Numbered from the stretch's first letter, positions 22,395 to 34,839 are shown. The stretch is 64,000 bases of DNA from Populus alba (GCF_005239225.2 NC_133297.1:18278147-18342146), one strand, 5' to 3'. The notes: generated by a model from the sequence alone, not told the origin. A program made the numbers and translations.

Positions 22395-25300
22395 TCATTC
22401 TTCATAGATTGGTTCAGCTAACTCTACAGAAGCGGTGAGTTCTGTCTTCCAACCTTCATAGAAAGGTTTCAAATGATGCCCATTTACCTTGAGTACTTTG
22501 TTGGTTTCTAAACTTGTAATTTCAACTGCATCATAAGGAAAAACATTAGAAACAACAAAGGGTCCAATCCAACGGGAGCGCAACTTTCCAGGAAAAAGTT
22601 TCAAACGCGAATGATAAAGAAGGACTTTATCCCCAACATTAAATTCTTGTCTTATAATCATTCGGTCATGGAGACTCTTAGTCTTTTCTTTGTAAATCCT
22701 TGCATTCTCATAAGCATCATTTCGAATCTCTTCCAACTCTTGCAATTGCAACTTTCTTGCAATCCCGGCAGCATCATAATCCATGTTACATTTTTTAATG
22801 GCCCAAAAAGCTTTATGTTGAAGCTCCACCGGTAGATGACATGCTTTTCCATAAATCATCCTATAAGGTGACATTCCTATAGGTGATTTGTAAGTAGTCC
22901 TATAAGCCCAAAGTGCATCACCAAGTCGTAGACTCCAATCTCGCCGGTTGGGTTGCACTGTCTTCTCCAAAATGGACTTGATTTCTCGATTTGAAATTTC
23001 AGCTTGGCCATTTGTTTGAGGATGATATGCTGTGGAAGTCCGATGAGTCACATGATATTTGCGTAACAATGCTTCCATTGAACGATTGCAAAAATGAGTA
23101 CCACGATCACTAATGATAGCTTTAGGGATTCCAAACCTGTCAAATATATGAGTCCTGATAAAATCTAAAACAACCTTAGCATCGTTAGTTCGTGTGGCTT
23201 TTGCCTCAATCCATTTGGACACATAATCAACAGCAAGAAGGATATAAAGATTGCCAAAAGAAGAAGGAAATGGACCCATAAAATCAATACCCCAAACATC
23301 AAAAATTTCACTTACAATAATATTCATTAAAGGCATTTGATTCTTATGAGTGATATTACCTGTTTTTTGGCATTTTTCACATGATTTGCAAAAATGATAT
23401 GCATCCTTAAAAATAGAAGGCCAATAAAAACCACTTTCAAGTACCTTGTGGGCCGTTCTTTTTGCTCCAAAATGCCCACCACAAGAATGAGAATGACAAA
23501 AGGTAAGAATGGAATGAAATTCATCTTGTAGTACACATCTCCTAACTACTTGATCCACACAAAATTTCCATAGATAAGGAGTATCCCAAAAATAATATTT
23601 AGCATTAGCTTGTAACTTGTCTTTTTGGGATGTAGACAAACCTGGAGGGAATTCTTTGGTGACTAAATAGTTCACCAAATCAGCATACCATGGTCTTGTA
23701 GAGGAATGTAACACATACAGCTGCTCATCAGGGAATGTCTCTCGTATTGTTTCGGTTTGTATATCCTTAGTCCTTAGTCGGCTCAAGTGATCAGCCACAT
23801 GGTTTTCGACACCTTTTTTGTCTTTAATTTCAACATCAAATTCTTGTAAAAGCAAGATCCACCTAATCAATCTTGGTTTGGACTCCTTTTTCTTCAAAAG
23901 ATACCTTAAAGCTGCATGGTCAGTAAAAACAATGACTTTTGTACCAAGTAGATATGACTTGAATTTTTCAAGAGCAAACACTACTGCAAAAAGTTCCTTT
24001 TCAGTCGTATGGTAATTGCATTGTGCTCCGTCCAACAAGCGGGAAGCATAAGCGATAACATGCAAATTCTTCCCTATTCTTTGCCCAAGGACAGCCCCTA
24101 TCGCATAGTCACTCGCATCACACATTATCTCAAAAGGCTCATCCCAATTTGGTGGTTGGATGATAGGTGCAGATGTGACACGCTTTTTAAGCTCATCATG
24201 GGCATCTTTACATGCTTGATCAAACACAAAATCCACTTCTTTAGCTAATAGTTTGCACAAGGGTGATGTAATCTTCGAGAAATCTTTGATAAAACGTCGA
24301 TAGAAACCTGCATAGCCAAGAAAAGAACGAATTTCCCTCACGCAGGAGGGGTAAGGCAATGATGAAATAACGTCTATTTTAGCTTTATCAACCTCTAATC
24401 CACATGAAGACACAATATGTCCAAGAACTATTCCTTGTTCTACCATAAAATAACACTTTTCATAGTTTAAGACAAGGTTGGTTTCAATGCACCTTTTCAA
24501 GATCAAAGATAAATTTTCTAGACATTTATCAAAAGAATCACCATACACTGTGAAATCATCCATGAAAACCTCAATTATTCTTTCAACATAATCAGAAAAA
24601 ATACTCATCATGCATCTTTGAAAAGTTGCAGGTGCATTACAGAGACCAAAGGGCATTCTCCTATATGCATATGTACCAAATGGACATGTAAATGTAGTCT
24701 TTTCTTGATCCTCAGGATTAATAACAATCTGATTGTATCCACTATATCCATCAAGAAAGCAATAAAAAGACTTACCTGCTAGGCGTTCAAGCATTTGATC
24801 CATGAATGGTAATGGGAAATGATCTTTGCGTGTAGCAAGATTTAGCTTTCTATAATCAACACACATTCTCCATCCACTCGAGATGCGAGTAGGAATGAGC
24901 TCATCCTTTTTGTTTTTCACCAACGTGATTCCGGTCTTTTTAGGCACCACATGGATTGGCGCTACCCATTTACTATCCGTGATGGGATAAATGACTTCTG
25001 CATCTAACAGTTTCAAAATTTCAGCTTTCACTACCTCCATCATAGGCGGGTTCAACCTCCTTTGCATTTCCCTTCTTGGTTTCGCATTGTCCTCCAATAG
25101 TATGTGATGCATACACATTGAGGGACTAATGCCCTTGATGTCAGCTAAAGTCCATCCAATGGCCGTCTTGTGATCACACAACAACTTCACAAGTTTTTCC
25201 TCTTGCGTATTTGTCAAACCTGTTGCTATAATAACAGGAAGTGTATTGTTTTCACCAATGAATACATACTTCAAATTACCGGGCAAAGGTTTCAATTCTA

Positions 25301-25811
25301 ACTCGGGGGCCTGTAAAATAGATGGCAAAAGCTTTTTATGTGAAAGTATTAAATCAACAAAGACATTACCATGGGGAACAGTTTGCAAAGATTGCAAAGC
25401 CAATGCTGATTCGTGCACATTTTGGGGAACACATATGTGCCTCTCCATCTTTTCTATATCGGTAAAATCATAGCCATAGCTCAAGGCTACACTTAATCCA
25501 TCCTCACACTCAAAATCAAAAACTTGTTGCACATACTTATCAACTTGGTCATAGCATGTGATAGAATAAACATTGCTATAAGGATATTTCATTGCATCAT
25601 GAAAATTAAATTCAATCTTTTCATCTCCTACTTCCATAGACAAAGTATCCTTACCACAATCAATCTTTGTATTGGCAGTTTTCAAGAATGGTCTCCCAAA
25701 CAATATAGGAGTGCTGTTTGATGAATCACAAGAGTCATGTTCCATATCAAGAATATAAAAATCACATGGAATGATCAAACTATCAATCTTGACTAGGACA
25801 TCTTCTATCAC
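22395..25811 (-). CDS. Athila pol (RT, RNase H, integrase)
   Basis: An uninterrupted 1138-residue frame. It starts after the TAG that separates it from gag/protease ([20 protein letters not shown] is the end of the protease domain). RT carries [24 protein letters not shown] motif A, and the catalytic motif FMDDFTVYG near residue 400. RNase H carries [14 protein letters not shown] and the [14 protein letters not shown] glutamate. Integrase has a [15 protein letters not shown] / CKSCEKCQ finger, D in [11 protein letters not shown] in [10 protein letters not shown] and E in [12 protein letters not shown]. All catalytic residues seem present. There is no chromodomain, as expected for Athila. Expression would need readthrough of the TAG or the stop is a mutation. 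Confidence 0.92.
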   Translation of the reverse strand: MIEDVLVKIDSLIIPCDFYILDMEHDSCDSSNSTPILFGRPFLKTANTKIDCGKDTLSMEVGDEKIEFNFHDAMKYPYSNVYSITCYDQVDKYVQQVFDFECEDGLSVALSYGYDFTDIEKMERHICVPQNVHESALALQSLQTVPHGNVFVDLILSHKKLLPSILQAPELELKPLPGNLKYVFIGENNTLPVIIATGLTNTQEEKLVKLLCDHKTAIGWTLADIKGISPSMCMHHILLEDNAKPRREMQRRLNPPMMEVVKAEILKLLDAEVIYPITDSKWVAPIHVVPKKTGITLVKNKKDELIPTRISSGWRMCVDYRKLNLATRKDHFPLPFMDQMLERLAGKSFYCFLDGYSGYNQIVINPEDQEKTTFTCPFGTYAYRRMPFGLCNAPATFQRCMMSIFSDYVERIIEVFMDDFTVYGDSFDKCLENLSLILKRCIETNLVLNYEKCYFMVEQGIVLGHIVSSCGLEVDKAKIDVISSLPYPSCVREIRSFLGYAGFYRRFIKDFSKITSPLCKLLAKEVDFVFDQACKDAHDELKKRVTSAPIIQPPNWDEPFEIMCDASDYAIGAVLGQRIGKNLHVIAYASRLLDGAQCNYHTTEKELFAVVFALEKFKSYLLGTKVIVFTDHAALRYLLKKKESKPRLIRWILLLQEFDVEIKDKKGVENHVADHLSRLRTKDIQTETIRETFPDEQLYVLHSSTRPWYADLVNYLVTKEFPPGLSTSQKDKLQANAKYYFWDTPYLWKFCVDQVVRRCVLQDEFHSILTFCHSHSCGGHFGAKRTAHKVLESGFYWPSIFKDAYHFCKSCEKCQKTGNITHKNQMPLMNIIVSEIFDVWGIDFMGPFPSSFGNLYILLAVDYVSKWIEAKATRTNDAKVVLDFIRTHIFDRFGIPKAIISDRGTHFCNRSMEALLRKYHVTHRTSTAYHPQTNGQAEISNREIKSILEKTVQPNRRDWSLRLGDALWAYRTTYKSPIGMSPYRMIYGKACHLPVELQHKAFWAIKKCNMDYDAAGIARKLQLQELEEIRNDAYENARIYKEKTKSLHDRMIIRQEFNVGDKVLLYHSRLKLFPGKLRSRWIGPFVVSNVFPYDAVEITSLETNKVLKVNGHHLKPFYEGWKTELTASVELAEPIYEE

Positions 25812-25832
25812 ACCAAGTGGGTAAACAAAACT

Positions 25833-27583
25833 CTAATCCGCAAGTTGTATTACAATGCTAGTTTTATTCAAAGGCTCAAGACTAAGAGAATCATAAACAT
25901 GTTTGGGCATAACACTAATGGATGCACCTAAATTACACAAGGCCCTTTTAAAACTAGCATTACCAATAACACATGGGATAGTAAACGCACCTGGGTCCTT
26001 TTGCTTCAAAGGCATATTCTTTTGAACAACAGCAGATACAACTTCACCCATACTTACCATTTCATGACCTTTCAGTTTGAAAGCTCTCTTGGTAGTACAC
26101 AACTCTTTCAAAAATTTGGCATACTTAGGAATTTGTTTGATAGCATCAAGTAAAGGAATGTTGAGTTCTACTTTCTTGAAGACCTCTAAAATCTCTTTTT
26201 CTTTGTCCTCTTTCTTTGACCTAGAAGAATTCATAGGAAAGGGTGGAATTGTTTTAAAACTGGAATTCATTAAGTGAGGAGTTACCTTTGGAGTGTTGGT
26301 CTTTGTTTCAGTTTGTGGAGAAGGAGGGTGTTCCTTCTTTGTACTCAATTCAGTTTCTATCTCTTCTTCTTCCTCCATCTCAATTTGTTTTAACCTTTTC
26401 TCTTCAAGTTCTTTCCCACTTTGCAACATGATCGCACTAACATTCTCTTTTGGATTCAATGCTTGGGAGGGCAATTTTCCATTCATTTGTGCTTCCAATT
26501 TCCCCACACTTGAAGCTACTTGCCCCATTTGCTTCTCCAAGTTGTGAATACTTGACCTTGTTTCCTGTTGAAAATACATGACATTTTTTTGCAAAGTCAC
26601 AGTGTTAGAAGCCAAAGTTTTCATCATCTCACGAAGATCATCATTGGATGAAGACCCCATAACATTGGAGTTTGTGAATGGAGGGGGCTGTCTTGCTTGA
26701 TAATTCTGTTGGGATTGAAATCCATTGGGATGGAATTGTCGGCCTTGATTGCCTTGTTGAGGTTGGTTCCCATACCGTAGGTTAGGATGATCTCTCCATC
26801 CAGAATTGTACGTGTGGGAAAAAGGATCATACTTACGCTGAGGCTGTCCATTAAATGCTCCATCAACTGCATTAGCTTGTTCAATGTAATCTTCTTGCAT
26901 TGTTGGGCACATATCTGAAGTATGTCCTTGTAAGGAGCATATGCTACAAGCTTTCACCTGTTGTACATTGCCACAAGCCAAAGAACGCACAAGAGAAGTA
27001 AGATCATTAACTTTATTCTCAAGGTTAGAAATACTTACCTCATTTACTCGTTTGTTTGCGAAGTCTCCATGAGTGCCAAACTGTTTCGAGTTGGCTGCCA
27101 TGTTTGAGATTAATTGGCGTGCAGCCTCGGGTGTCTTATCTACCAATGCCCCTCCACTTGCAGCATCAATGATACTACGATCAGTAGGTATCAATCCTTC
27201 ATAGAAATATTGAATGAGCAGCTGATCGGGTATTTGATGATGAGGGCATTGAATACAGAGTTGCTCAAATCTTTCCCAATACTCGGAAAGTGTCTCTCCA
27301 TGAGATTGTCGAATCCCACATATTTCTTTTCTTATGTTGGCAACTCGAGATGCTGGGAAATACTTCTCAAGGAAGATCTTTTTCATGCCATTCCAAGTTC
27401 CAATTGAACCTGGGAGAATGGAGAAAAGCCATGCTTTTGCTGCCCCTTTTAAAGAGAAAGGGAAAGCTTTCAACTTAACCTGTTCTTCGTCAACTCCATT
27501 CGGTTTCATGCCAACACAAACCATATGGAACTCCTTGAGATGAGTATGAGGATCTTCTCCTGCAAGCCATTAAATGTTGGTAG
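25833..27583 (-). pseudogene. Athila gag and protease
   Basis: The 563-residue frame begins inside gag (KLKAFPFSLKGAAKAWLF, YFPASRVANIRKEI, YFYEGL). It carries a CCHC-like CSICSLQGHTSDMC and a coiled, charged region. The protease motif reads CNLGASISVMP where the family has CDLGAS, so the catalytic aspartate is asparagine. A TAG at 25830-25832 follows QLAD. The gag N-terminus is in another frame (27506-27805) because of one missing base near 27575. Confidence 0.88.
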
Positions 27584-27805
27584 CAAATGTATAAAACCAG
27601 ATTTGAGCTCAAAGTTTACACTATTGTCGATGTTTATGCACAATGGCTGATTTTCCACGTTAGGAGCAGCAAGCTCCTTGAGTGTTTGTTGTCGTGCATT
27701 AGCCATGGTGTTAAGGCGAGCTTCCTTTCGTAACCTGCGTAAAGTTTTTTCTATTTCGAGATCTAACTGCACTTGACTTTGATTAGTAGAACGGGTTACT
27801 GGCAT
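27584..27805 (-). pseudogene. Athila gag N-terminus (frame-shifted)
   Basis: Starts MPVTRSTNQSQVQLDLEIEK and runs through SVNFELKSGFIHLLPTFNGL, the normal Athila gag start, then slips one base before the HLKEFHMVC block. It lies about 390 bp downstream of the primer site, within the expected distance. Confidence 0.85.
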
Positions 27806-28169
27806 AAAGCATCAAGAAAACTCAAAAGAAACCAACCACGCAAGAGATCGAAAACAATGCAAATTGTACGAAAATCTTACGTTAGAAAACTAAAACTGCC
27901 TAAAAACCCTAGAAACCAACGGAATTTGGCCTCGATAGAGTGGGGCTAGTGGTCTACCACGAGTTCTGTTTAGAACGTCGTTTCCCTTCAAGAAACAAAA
28001 GACCAAAACCTAATTCCACCAAAAAATCTGTCTTGAACAGTACCGTTGCCGCAAGTGAACAGTACCGCCGCAAGCAAAAATTCTGTTTCTCTTTTTTTTT
28101 TTCAGAAATATAAATAACAATCACAGCAACTAAAAATAACAGTAAAAGCACAAGCATCAACTAAAATTA

Positions 28170-28193
28170 CTTCCCCGGCAACGGCGCCAAAAT
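28170..28193 (-). other. Athila primer binding site
   Basis: Minus strand TTTTGGCGCCGTTGCCGGGG, directly next to the 5' LTR at 28195. This is the classic Athila/Tat primer site, different from the Met-tRNA site used by the copia elements here. Confidence 0.85.
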
Positions 28194-28194
28194 T

Positions 28195-29813
28195 TGTTGC
28201 GATGTCGCGGTCGCACAAATTAATTACCCTAGCTTCAAACACAACACACAAGATAGTATAGAGCAAGCAAGGGGTCGAACCCACGAGGAAGATTTAGTTC
28301 AGATTTTTATGCTATACGTTATACAATTTGGGGGGTTGGATGTTATATAGGCTAAAGAAAAATAAAACAGAAAACTATCAAAAAGAATTTAATAAAATCA
28401 GAAAATTATCAAGAGAACAAACCTTGGTCGCAATCACGCATCCACTTATAGAAATCAGAACTGATCCTTGAAATGAAATTCCAGTTTATATTCTGAATTT
28501 TTATCTTTTCTTAACGTTGGTTAATTAACGGATCCGCCGTATAACTAACCCTAACCAACAAATAATCACAGTGTCCGCACTAATGATTTAATCCAATGGC
28601 AGCCTTAAGATCTAGATAAATTCATTATCTTAACAACTAAGTTGTCTGCTTATGTTGCTTTGATCGAATGTTCTCCCTAAGATTAATAACGTAGATCCGC
28701 TACAATTATTAAACTCAGTTGCTTCACAAGTTCATATACCACAACTCCGGTTTTGATATCAAACTTAGCAATAAATTGTCTATAATAATAACTTAGAGTC
28801 CGCTCTAGCAATTAAAATAAACAATCATAGGAAAAATAAGCACAGGAGAACAAACATATTCATCATATAAACTGAAAAGAAAAGGTTAGAATAGATCTCA
28901 CAGTTCTTGAAATCCGAAGGTTTCCGTGTCCTTGCAACCAAGAAAATGAGTTTAGCCTTGCATGTTTATTGAACAACTAATCAAAAAGATGGAAGAATGC
29001 ATGATTTAGGGTTTCTTAGAGTAGGGGGGCGTTTTTCTCCTCTTGGGTGGCTGCCCCCCTTCTCTTCTCTCATTCTTTTTATATGCTAGGAAACCCTAAT
29101 CTCTATTTTACAAAATAGTCCTCCCTTAAGTAGACAATTTACATTTAAGTAGTTCAATAACTATTTTCCTAAAAAAGGAGAAATAAATTTGCATGAAATC
29201 TTCAAGCTTTGACTTAGAGGAGCTACATTGCTGAAATAAAAACTTGGATGTCGGTTTAGATGCTTCGGAACGTAATCTGGACTCGTTTCTTCACGAAACC
29301 TGTTTGCTGGCAGAATTCAGTTGTCATCTTTGAAAAATCATATCTCCTTCATATGACATCTTTTTTGGCTGAAATTTGGAGCGTTTATAGGCCTTTGAGT
29401 TAGGAATCCAAAAAAATTGAGTTTGCATCAATTGGACTTTTGTAGCTCTAGATATTCAAGTCGGACTGACCGAAGGTCAACACTGACAGATTGCGAGATT
29501 TGACTTTGAAAGCTGCGATTTCCATGCTCTTCCTTATTTTATTGTCTTGCCTTAGATTTCCAGAAAGGTATGGATGTTAGCTTTTTAATGCCACTGGAAT
29601 CACTTCATTTCGACCTTTAGAGCTCACGTTCTGCACAAAACATCGACTGAACGTCAAATCTGCCAATTACCTTCAATTTACTCCTTTTTGCATCTTTCAT
29701 CCAAAAGTGCCTTCAAAACATAAAACAAAGAATATCAAGGCATTTTATATATAAAACATAGGCAAAACACTAGTTAAATGTGGGTGAAACTATCGAATAA
29801 TATGGTTGCATCA
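28195..29813 (-). repeat. Athila 5' LTR (1619 bp)
   Basis: Nearly identical to 19264-20881, with about 19 substitutions and one extra T near 28886. It is adjacent to the primer site and hence the 5' LTR on the minus strand. Confidence 0.93.
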
Positions 29814-29818
29814 GAGTT

Positions 29819-30413
29819 GGACTTATCAGTAGATATATGAAGACACCAGACCAGTCTCACTTGAATGCAGCCAAGAGAATTCTTCGCTACATCAAAGGAA
29901 CAATAAATGAAGGTATGTTTTATACCTCAAGTGAAAACTTCAATCTTATTGGCTACTCGGATAGTGATTGGGGTAGAGATCTGGATGAAAGGAAAAGCAC
30001 AATTGGATTTGTCTTTTTCATTGGAGATACATCTTTCACATGGTCATCCAAGAAGCAATCGATAGTAACATTATCAAGCTGTGAAGCTGAGTATGTTGCT
30101 GCCAACTCAGCTGTATGCCATTTAATATGGTTAAGGAATATGCTAAAGTTTTTGGGATTTCCTCAAGAAAGTCCTACAAAGATTTATATTGATAATCAAT
30201 CAGTGATTGCATTAGCCAAGAATCCAGTGTATCATGAAAGAAGTAAACACATCGATACACGTCATCATTTTATCCGAGAGCATGTGAAGAACAAAGAAGT
30301 TGAACCGATATCCTGCAAAACAAATGATCAAGTTGCAGATATCTTTACAAAGCCATTGAAGGGAGAAATATTCATCAGATTGAAGTTCATGCTTGGTATG
30401 ACATCCCTCGATT
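29819..30413 (+). pseudogene. Copia-3 RNase H (right of Athila)
   Basis: Starts with VGLISRYMKTPDQSHLNAAK, continuing the frame cut at 19258. It contains YSDSDWGRDLDERKS, CEAEYVAANSA, IDNQSVIALAKNPVYHERSK and ends KPLKGEIFI and GMTSLD with TGA at 30413. The catalytic residues D, E, D are visible. The domain alone is intact, but it is separated from RT. Confidence 0.88.
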
Positions 30414-30431
30414 GAGTTTAAAGGGGGGATT

Positions 30432-30708
30432 TGTTGTGGTAAACACAATCAAGCATCTACTACCACCACCTGCTGCCACCTACTATTAACCACCACTACC
30501 TGCTACCTCTCAATTTATGTATAAATAAGATGTTAAGTTTGTGTTATAATGTGTGGGAAAGAGTAGAGAGAAACACAATAGAGAAAAGAGAGGGTGTGTA
30601 TTAAGATTGTGAGTTTTGTTATTTGTAAACTTGTTTTTGTAATAAAACCATGTGTTTTATCCCCTCTGAGTGTTTCAAAGCCACCACCAGTGGTTTCTCC
30701 CACCAACA
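30432..30708 (+). repeat. Copia-3 3' LTR (type C, 277 bp)
   Basis: It follows the polypurine tract AAAGGGGGGATT and ends CCACCAACA, then the target duplicate AAACG. It has fewer ACC units than the 5' LTR. Confidence 0.9.
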
Positions 30709-31382
30709 AAACGAACCTTGGGATGAAGCACCTATGGTAGCAGACATCAGTGACTCCAAGAATCGGTTTTCAGCTTCTGTTGTTGAACCTGGTTTAGACC
30801 ATGAATCATTTCTTATAGTATTGAGCTTATTTAAGCTAGAATGCATGTTTCCGAAGCTGCTAGTGTTTGTCCTGCTAGATGTGTCTGTGAATTCATTCTG
30901 TTTCGTCCCAGAAAAACCAGGTGGTGGCCTAGCCTTGGCTCGCAAATGAGGCATGGCATCACCAAGCACTAAAAAGGGTGAGTCCTTAGATGCATTTGCC
31001 AGAAGAACTTGCAAATCAATGCAAAAAAACCCAGCCTCAAACCATCCAATGATATCACTTCCTGAAAAGGGACCTTGAATTTCACCCTGAGGATCCTTAT
31101 AATAAAGAACCACGTTCTCAAGGAGAGGGCTGTGGAAACTTCTGGACTTCTTGTTCCCAGTCCAGAACAACAGATGGCTGCCTTTTGATAATTGGATCCT
31201 CATCGGTCTGCCATTTTGCTTCATCTCTTGCAAATGATGGATAAGGAAAATTACTTTCACATGGATTTTCAGGATCTTTTTGGAGTTGATTCCAGGCCAT
31301 ATCAGTAGCCCTCGACCTGAAATCACCTGAAGCATCTCTCCAGTCATGTGAGACAGTATTCAATTGTTCTACCAATGATGGG
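30709..31382 (-). pseudogene. EXA1: EXA1 remnant exon with the GYF domain
   Basis: From the solo-LTR junction the text reads [50 protein letters not shown], then a one-base frameshift (about 31119), then the GYF domain: [48 protein letters not shown]. It goes on with [13 protein letters not shown] and ends at the Copia-3 target site near a donor. The GYF core (Y-x-D-x-x-G-x-I-Q-G-P-F and GWFEAGFF) binds proline-rich ligands in the family. The aromatic and GPF residues are still present, so decay of this part is mild. Confidence 0.9.
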
Positions 31383-32856
31383 TGTTGGTTAAATTTGCAA
31401 GTGCACAAATCGTAACAAGTAATAAAGTGATGAGTAGGGTATCGTCCCACGAGGATTTGTAAAAATTACTACTAATTACCAAAGTCTTTTAAATTATGAT
31501 CTATTTGAGGAATCGAATAAGATAGTTTATGAAACAAAAATTAATGATTAAAAACAAACAACCAATTGATTAAATATTAATGAATTCAATTGTACTGGTT
31601 CTAGGATTTCTGACTTACCGTAACTATGCCTATGTGAACTTTCTCGATTAAATTAATTACTCCTAATGTTGATAATCAGGTTTTCCTTATGTAAATATTA
31701 ATCTCTCTCGAGCATCAATAAATTATTTCGACAAACAAATTTCATATATTCTATGAAAGTTCTGAACTTGTTGAAATTTATTAAGTATTGTAAAACCTGT
31801 AACGATTACAAAAGTTCTTAGGATATCTCTATCCTATAGATTTCTTACAGTATTTCAAACAATAGCTAAAACAATTATCACTTCTCAGTTTCAAATTGAA
31901 TTCTTCATCATGCAGATGTTGGCCAAACACACGCAAGCATTACACATAGAATGAAATACTCAACATCTTAATGTAATAATTCAATCGAAGAAATTGTTCA
32001 CATAATCATAGTAAGGTTACATCAAAAATACCAGAATAAAAGTATACTCCATAGTTAAATTAAAGAGAAACAAACTTGATACGATGAGCATCACTCAAAA
32101 GCAGAGAATTTCCGTCGAAAAGATAGGTGTCCTCCCGGTTTTCAATAGTTTTGCCTCTGCCCCTCTTTTGTTCCCCCTTGGTGCCACCTCCTCTCTTTTG
32201 TTTCTTTCTTATGTTGTAGGGTTTCTACATGTCTTCAATCCCCCTTTTTCTTCTTTTATATTATGGCTTTTCTACCCCTGCAGTAATGAGGAAAGTTTCC
32301 TTTTCTGCATTAAATTCCTTCCTACTCAGACATTGCGGGTCCGATTTGAGGTAGAAAACGTGTGAATTCAAAGATCTCTATTTCTGGAGAAATTGTAGAG
32401 AATCAAATTTTCTTTCCAACGAAACTTATCTTGCAATTTTGGGACTTCTGAACGTTGAGATAAGGGCCATAAACCGAAACAGTCTTTGCAGTGCAGGAAT
32501 TTCGGGCTGGTTCAATCATTGTTTTTCAACTCGCTTTTTGGGCTTCGAAACAACAAAACTGAGTTATATGCCCTTCATATGTTTTGTAGACCTTCATCTC
32601 AGCTATTTGAAAATGGTTATGAACATCCGGAACTAAATTGTATAGCTTCTTTGCAGCACATAATGAATCACTGTTCAGTTTCATTGCCCGACTCTGCCTG
32701 TTCAGTAACCTAAGATCTGAAAACACATTAATTTCCCACGAGATCAATAGTTCAAAAAGAGATTTAAAATTCTAATTGTCTTGTGCAATATATCAAAAAT
32801 ATTTAAAAATCAAGCATGAATAGCAGAAAATATACATGCTAAAAATTCCCTTATCA
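31383..32856 (-). mobile_element. Solo LTR (Athila/gypsy type) inside an EXA1 exon
   Basis: A 1474-bp block with TG...CA ends and a perfect 5-bp target duplication ATGGG (31378-31382 and 32857-32861), with no internal retroelement sequence. Near its left end is TATCGTCCCACGAGG, equivalent to GGTCGATCCCACGAGG in the nested Athila LTR, which suggests a related family in minus orientation. Removing it with one TSD copy restores the exon reading frame across TPWRAP and SLVEQL. It was most likely left by recombination between the two LTRs of a complete element. Confidence 0.88.
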
Positions 32857-32861
32857 ATGGG

Positions 32862-34645
32862 GCGCGCCATGGAGTTCCAGAATTCGAAGAAGTATTTCCC
32901 TCCAGGGCCAATTCCCTGCTTATAGGCATCTCATCAGTTTTTTTGCAAGGACTGGTTTCTCTAATAGCTGCACATGGAAAGCAATATAATTATTAAAAGG
33001 CACGAAGACTACGGGCACTTTAAATGGCACACTTTTTCATAATGTAACATACCAAACATTTACAGACTCGACTAAAGAATAAGAGGGGGCAGACAGCAAA
33101 AACACAGATGAAAATCATCTGAATAAAAAACCAAATTATAAAAAGCAACAAAAAAATTTCTCAACAAAATGATGTTGGAGATAACTATTTTTCTAGTCAT
33201 GTTAATTGAGGAAAAGGGCTCCCTTCACAGCTCATCAAATGATTTCAAAGGTTAGGTTAATAAACACATGCACAAACCACTTCATTCATAGTATGCGTGG
33301 GTCAGTTGCCTTTAGCTTTGGACTTTTGTTATCAGAATACATGATATGTTCCTGCATCATTTCCAATTTTGAGCTTGACCCTTGATATGGTGTCTTCCTT
33401 TCATGAGAAAATCCATCAGAATATGTTCCATGACCACCCATCGAATTGTCAGGGTTTTCATCTTTACCATCATCAAAAGAATGTGGCACATCTTCTCTAC
33501 TGCTGCCTGCTCAGACATGCCAATCCAAACAGAATCATTTCCTTTCCCTAGAAAATGTGTCAGCAAAATGAAGGGAAAAAAAAATACTTTGAAAGTTCGT
33601 ACCAAGCTTGGCTCTCCTTGGATGCGAAGAATCTGTTGGGTTCCAACCAAGAGATCCTTCTTTTGATATCTGAGGTGCACCGCTGCTTACTATGCCCCCT
33701 CTGTCAATTCCCTTCAAAACTACCTACTAGGCAATAAAGAAATCCTATAAACAAAGGCAATGATAGTATCCTCCCAGGAAATCCATAATTACAAATTTAA
33801 CATTTCCTTAGGAGGAGTAGCTAGGTGCACAGAGTGCCAGTGGCTCACAGGTTTCTTCTAGTGTAAGAGAAGGCACTTGCACAAACCCATTTGATAGTTG
33901 ACATGATTTCATGTCAGTCATCCTGTACTCATCTAGAAATTTAGTCCTACTGGATCTTAAAGTGCCACTTTCACCTTTGTCTGAAATAGCTCCTGAATAT
34001 TGAGAATTAGAAGAAATGTTGCTCATGGAGATTCCACTGGAACTAAACCTTCCACTACCAAGTGAAAACGTTGAAGTATTTTCCCCACGTCCTCGGCTGT
34101 AAGAAAATGTTGGAACCTGTTTGTTTGGAGTTGGAGTTTGGTGATGAGGAGACTCTCCCCTCCCTCGAACTTGGGAGGAGTTAGCCGATAATGATCATCC
34201 TCCCGTTCATCTTTTCCAAATGGTATGTCACCATCTCTGCCAGAGTCTATCCACTTCTCACACAAACCATCAGTATCCTTGTCATCAGGCCCTCAACGTT
34301 GATCTCACGCCGCTGATCATAATTAGTTTCCTTGCTATTTGACTCAGCCCAGCAATCGGAAGGGGCACGGCGTGCTTCATAGTTTCTGGTGGACGAATTC
34401 TCCATTCAGCGGTCCATCCGCCGGCTATCACCAAGCTCTTTATCTCCCTCTCTCCAGCGATCTTTGCGCGCAGAGGAATTGGTGTCTCTTTCTTAATCAC
34501 GCCAATGACCAAGGCAACCAGTTTCCATATCAAGCAAGGAAGGCCGAAAAACTTCCTTTTTCTTCTGGTCATGCATCTCCTCGATGTTTCTTGATGTCTT
34601 CATGCTATCTGAGTCATTGCCAAAAGCTGTAAGTGAGCTGCTTTC
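32862..34645 (-). pseudogene. EXA1: EXA1 remnant exons 3 onward (basic N-terminal region)
   Basis: The acceptor TCTATACAG ends at 34646. Text: ESSSLTAFGNDSDSMKTS, KKKEVFRPSLLDMETG, KDRWREGDKELG, EKWIDSGRDGD, SRGRGEN, GAISDKGESGTL, RMTDMKSCQLSNGFVQVPSL, KGIDRGGIVSSGAPQISKEG, donor GTACGA near 33600, then FDDGKDENPDNSMGGHGTYSDG, and finally KKTDEMPISRELALEGN and SGTPWRAP up to the solo LTR. Several frameshifts occur (around 34120-34280 and 34500), and a stop follows WRD near 34493. This is the Arg/Asp-rich region of the family, of unknown fold. Confidence 0.82.
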
Positions 34646-34839
34646 CTGTATAGAAACAACCCCCACCACTATCACAAAAAGAAGAGTCAAATTAGTCAGC
34701 CTTGAGAGAGAAACAAGAGAGAGAAGCTCTCCTTCCCCCACGGAATTTTTCCCTCGGTTCATGGCGCCAGCACTAATCTGAAACCCCGGTTACTGTAGCT
34801 TTTCCCCTCCATGCTTACATTCTGACTCCCTTCTTCTCC

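Larger units (their letters stand above)
19264..29813 (-). mobile_element. Athila-type Ty3/gypsy element nested in Copia-3
   Basis: The LTRs are 1618 and 1619 bp with TG...CA ends, and the TSD is GAGTT (19259-19263 and 29814-29818). The order on the minus strand is 5' LTR 28195-29813, primer site at about 28170-28193, gag, a single TAG, pol (protease, RT, RNase H, integrase), about 1.5 kb non-coding, polypurine tract, 3' LTR 19264-20881. LTR divergence by eye is about 19 substitutions in 1618 bp, so the insertion is recent. Only one stop, one frameshift and a mutated protease residue separate it from a complete reading frame. No env-like frame was found. Confidence 0.93.
14904..30708 (+). mobile_element. 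Copia-3: Ty1/copia element interrupted by an Athila element
   Basis: The LTRs are 304 and 277 bp (TGTTGTGG...CCAACA). The target duplication is AACCG (14899-14903) / AAACG (30709-30713), differing at one base. After removal of the 10.55-kb Athila insertion the internal region is about 4.7 kb: primer site 15210-15221, gag from 15747, protease about 16790, integrase about 17190-18060, RT 18283-19200, RNase H 29819-30413. Many stops and frameshifts. It lies at an intron edge of the EXA1 copy. Its body is the same family as Copia-4, but its LTR differs. Confidence 0.9.

Noticed and set aside
14900..30713. Treating the LTR pair of Copia-3 as a young insertion
   Set aside because: Few substitutions are seen, but LTR lengths differ through repeat-unit changes and the body is heavily mutated, so the LTR identity is not a reliable age here.
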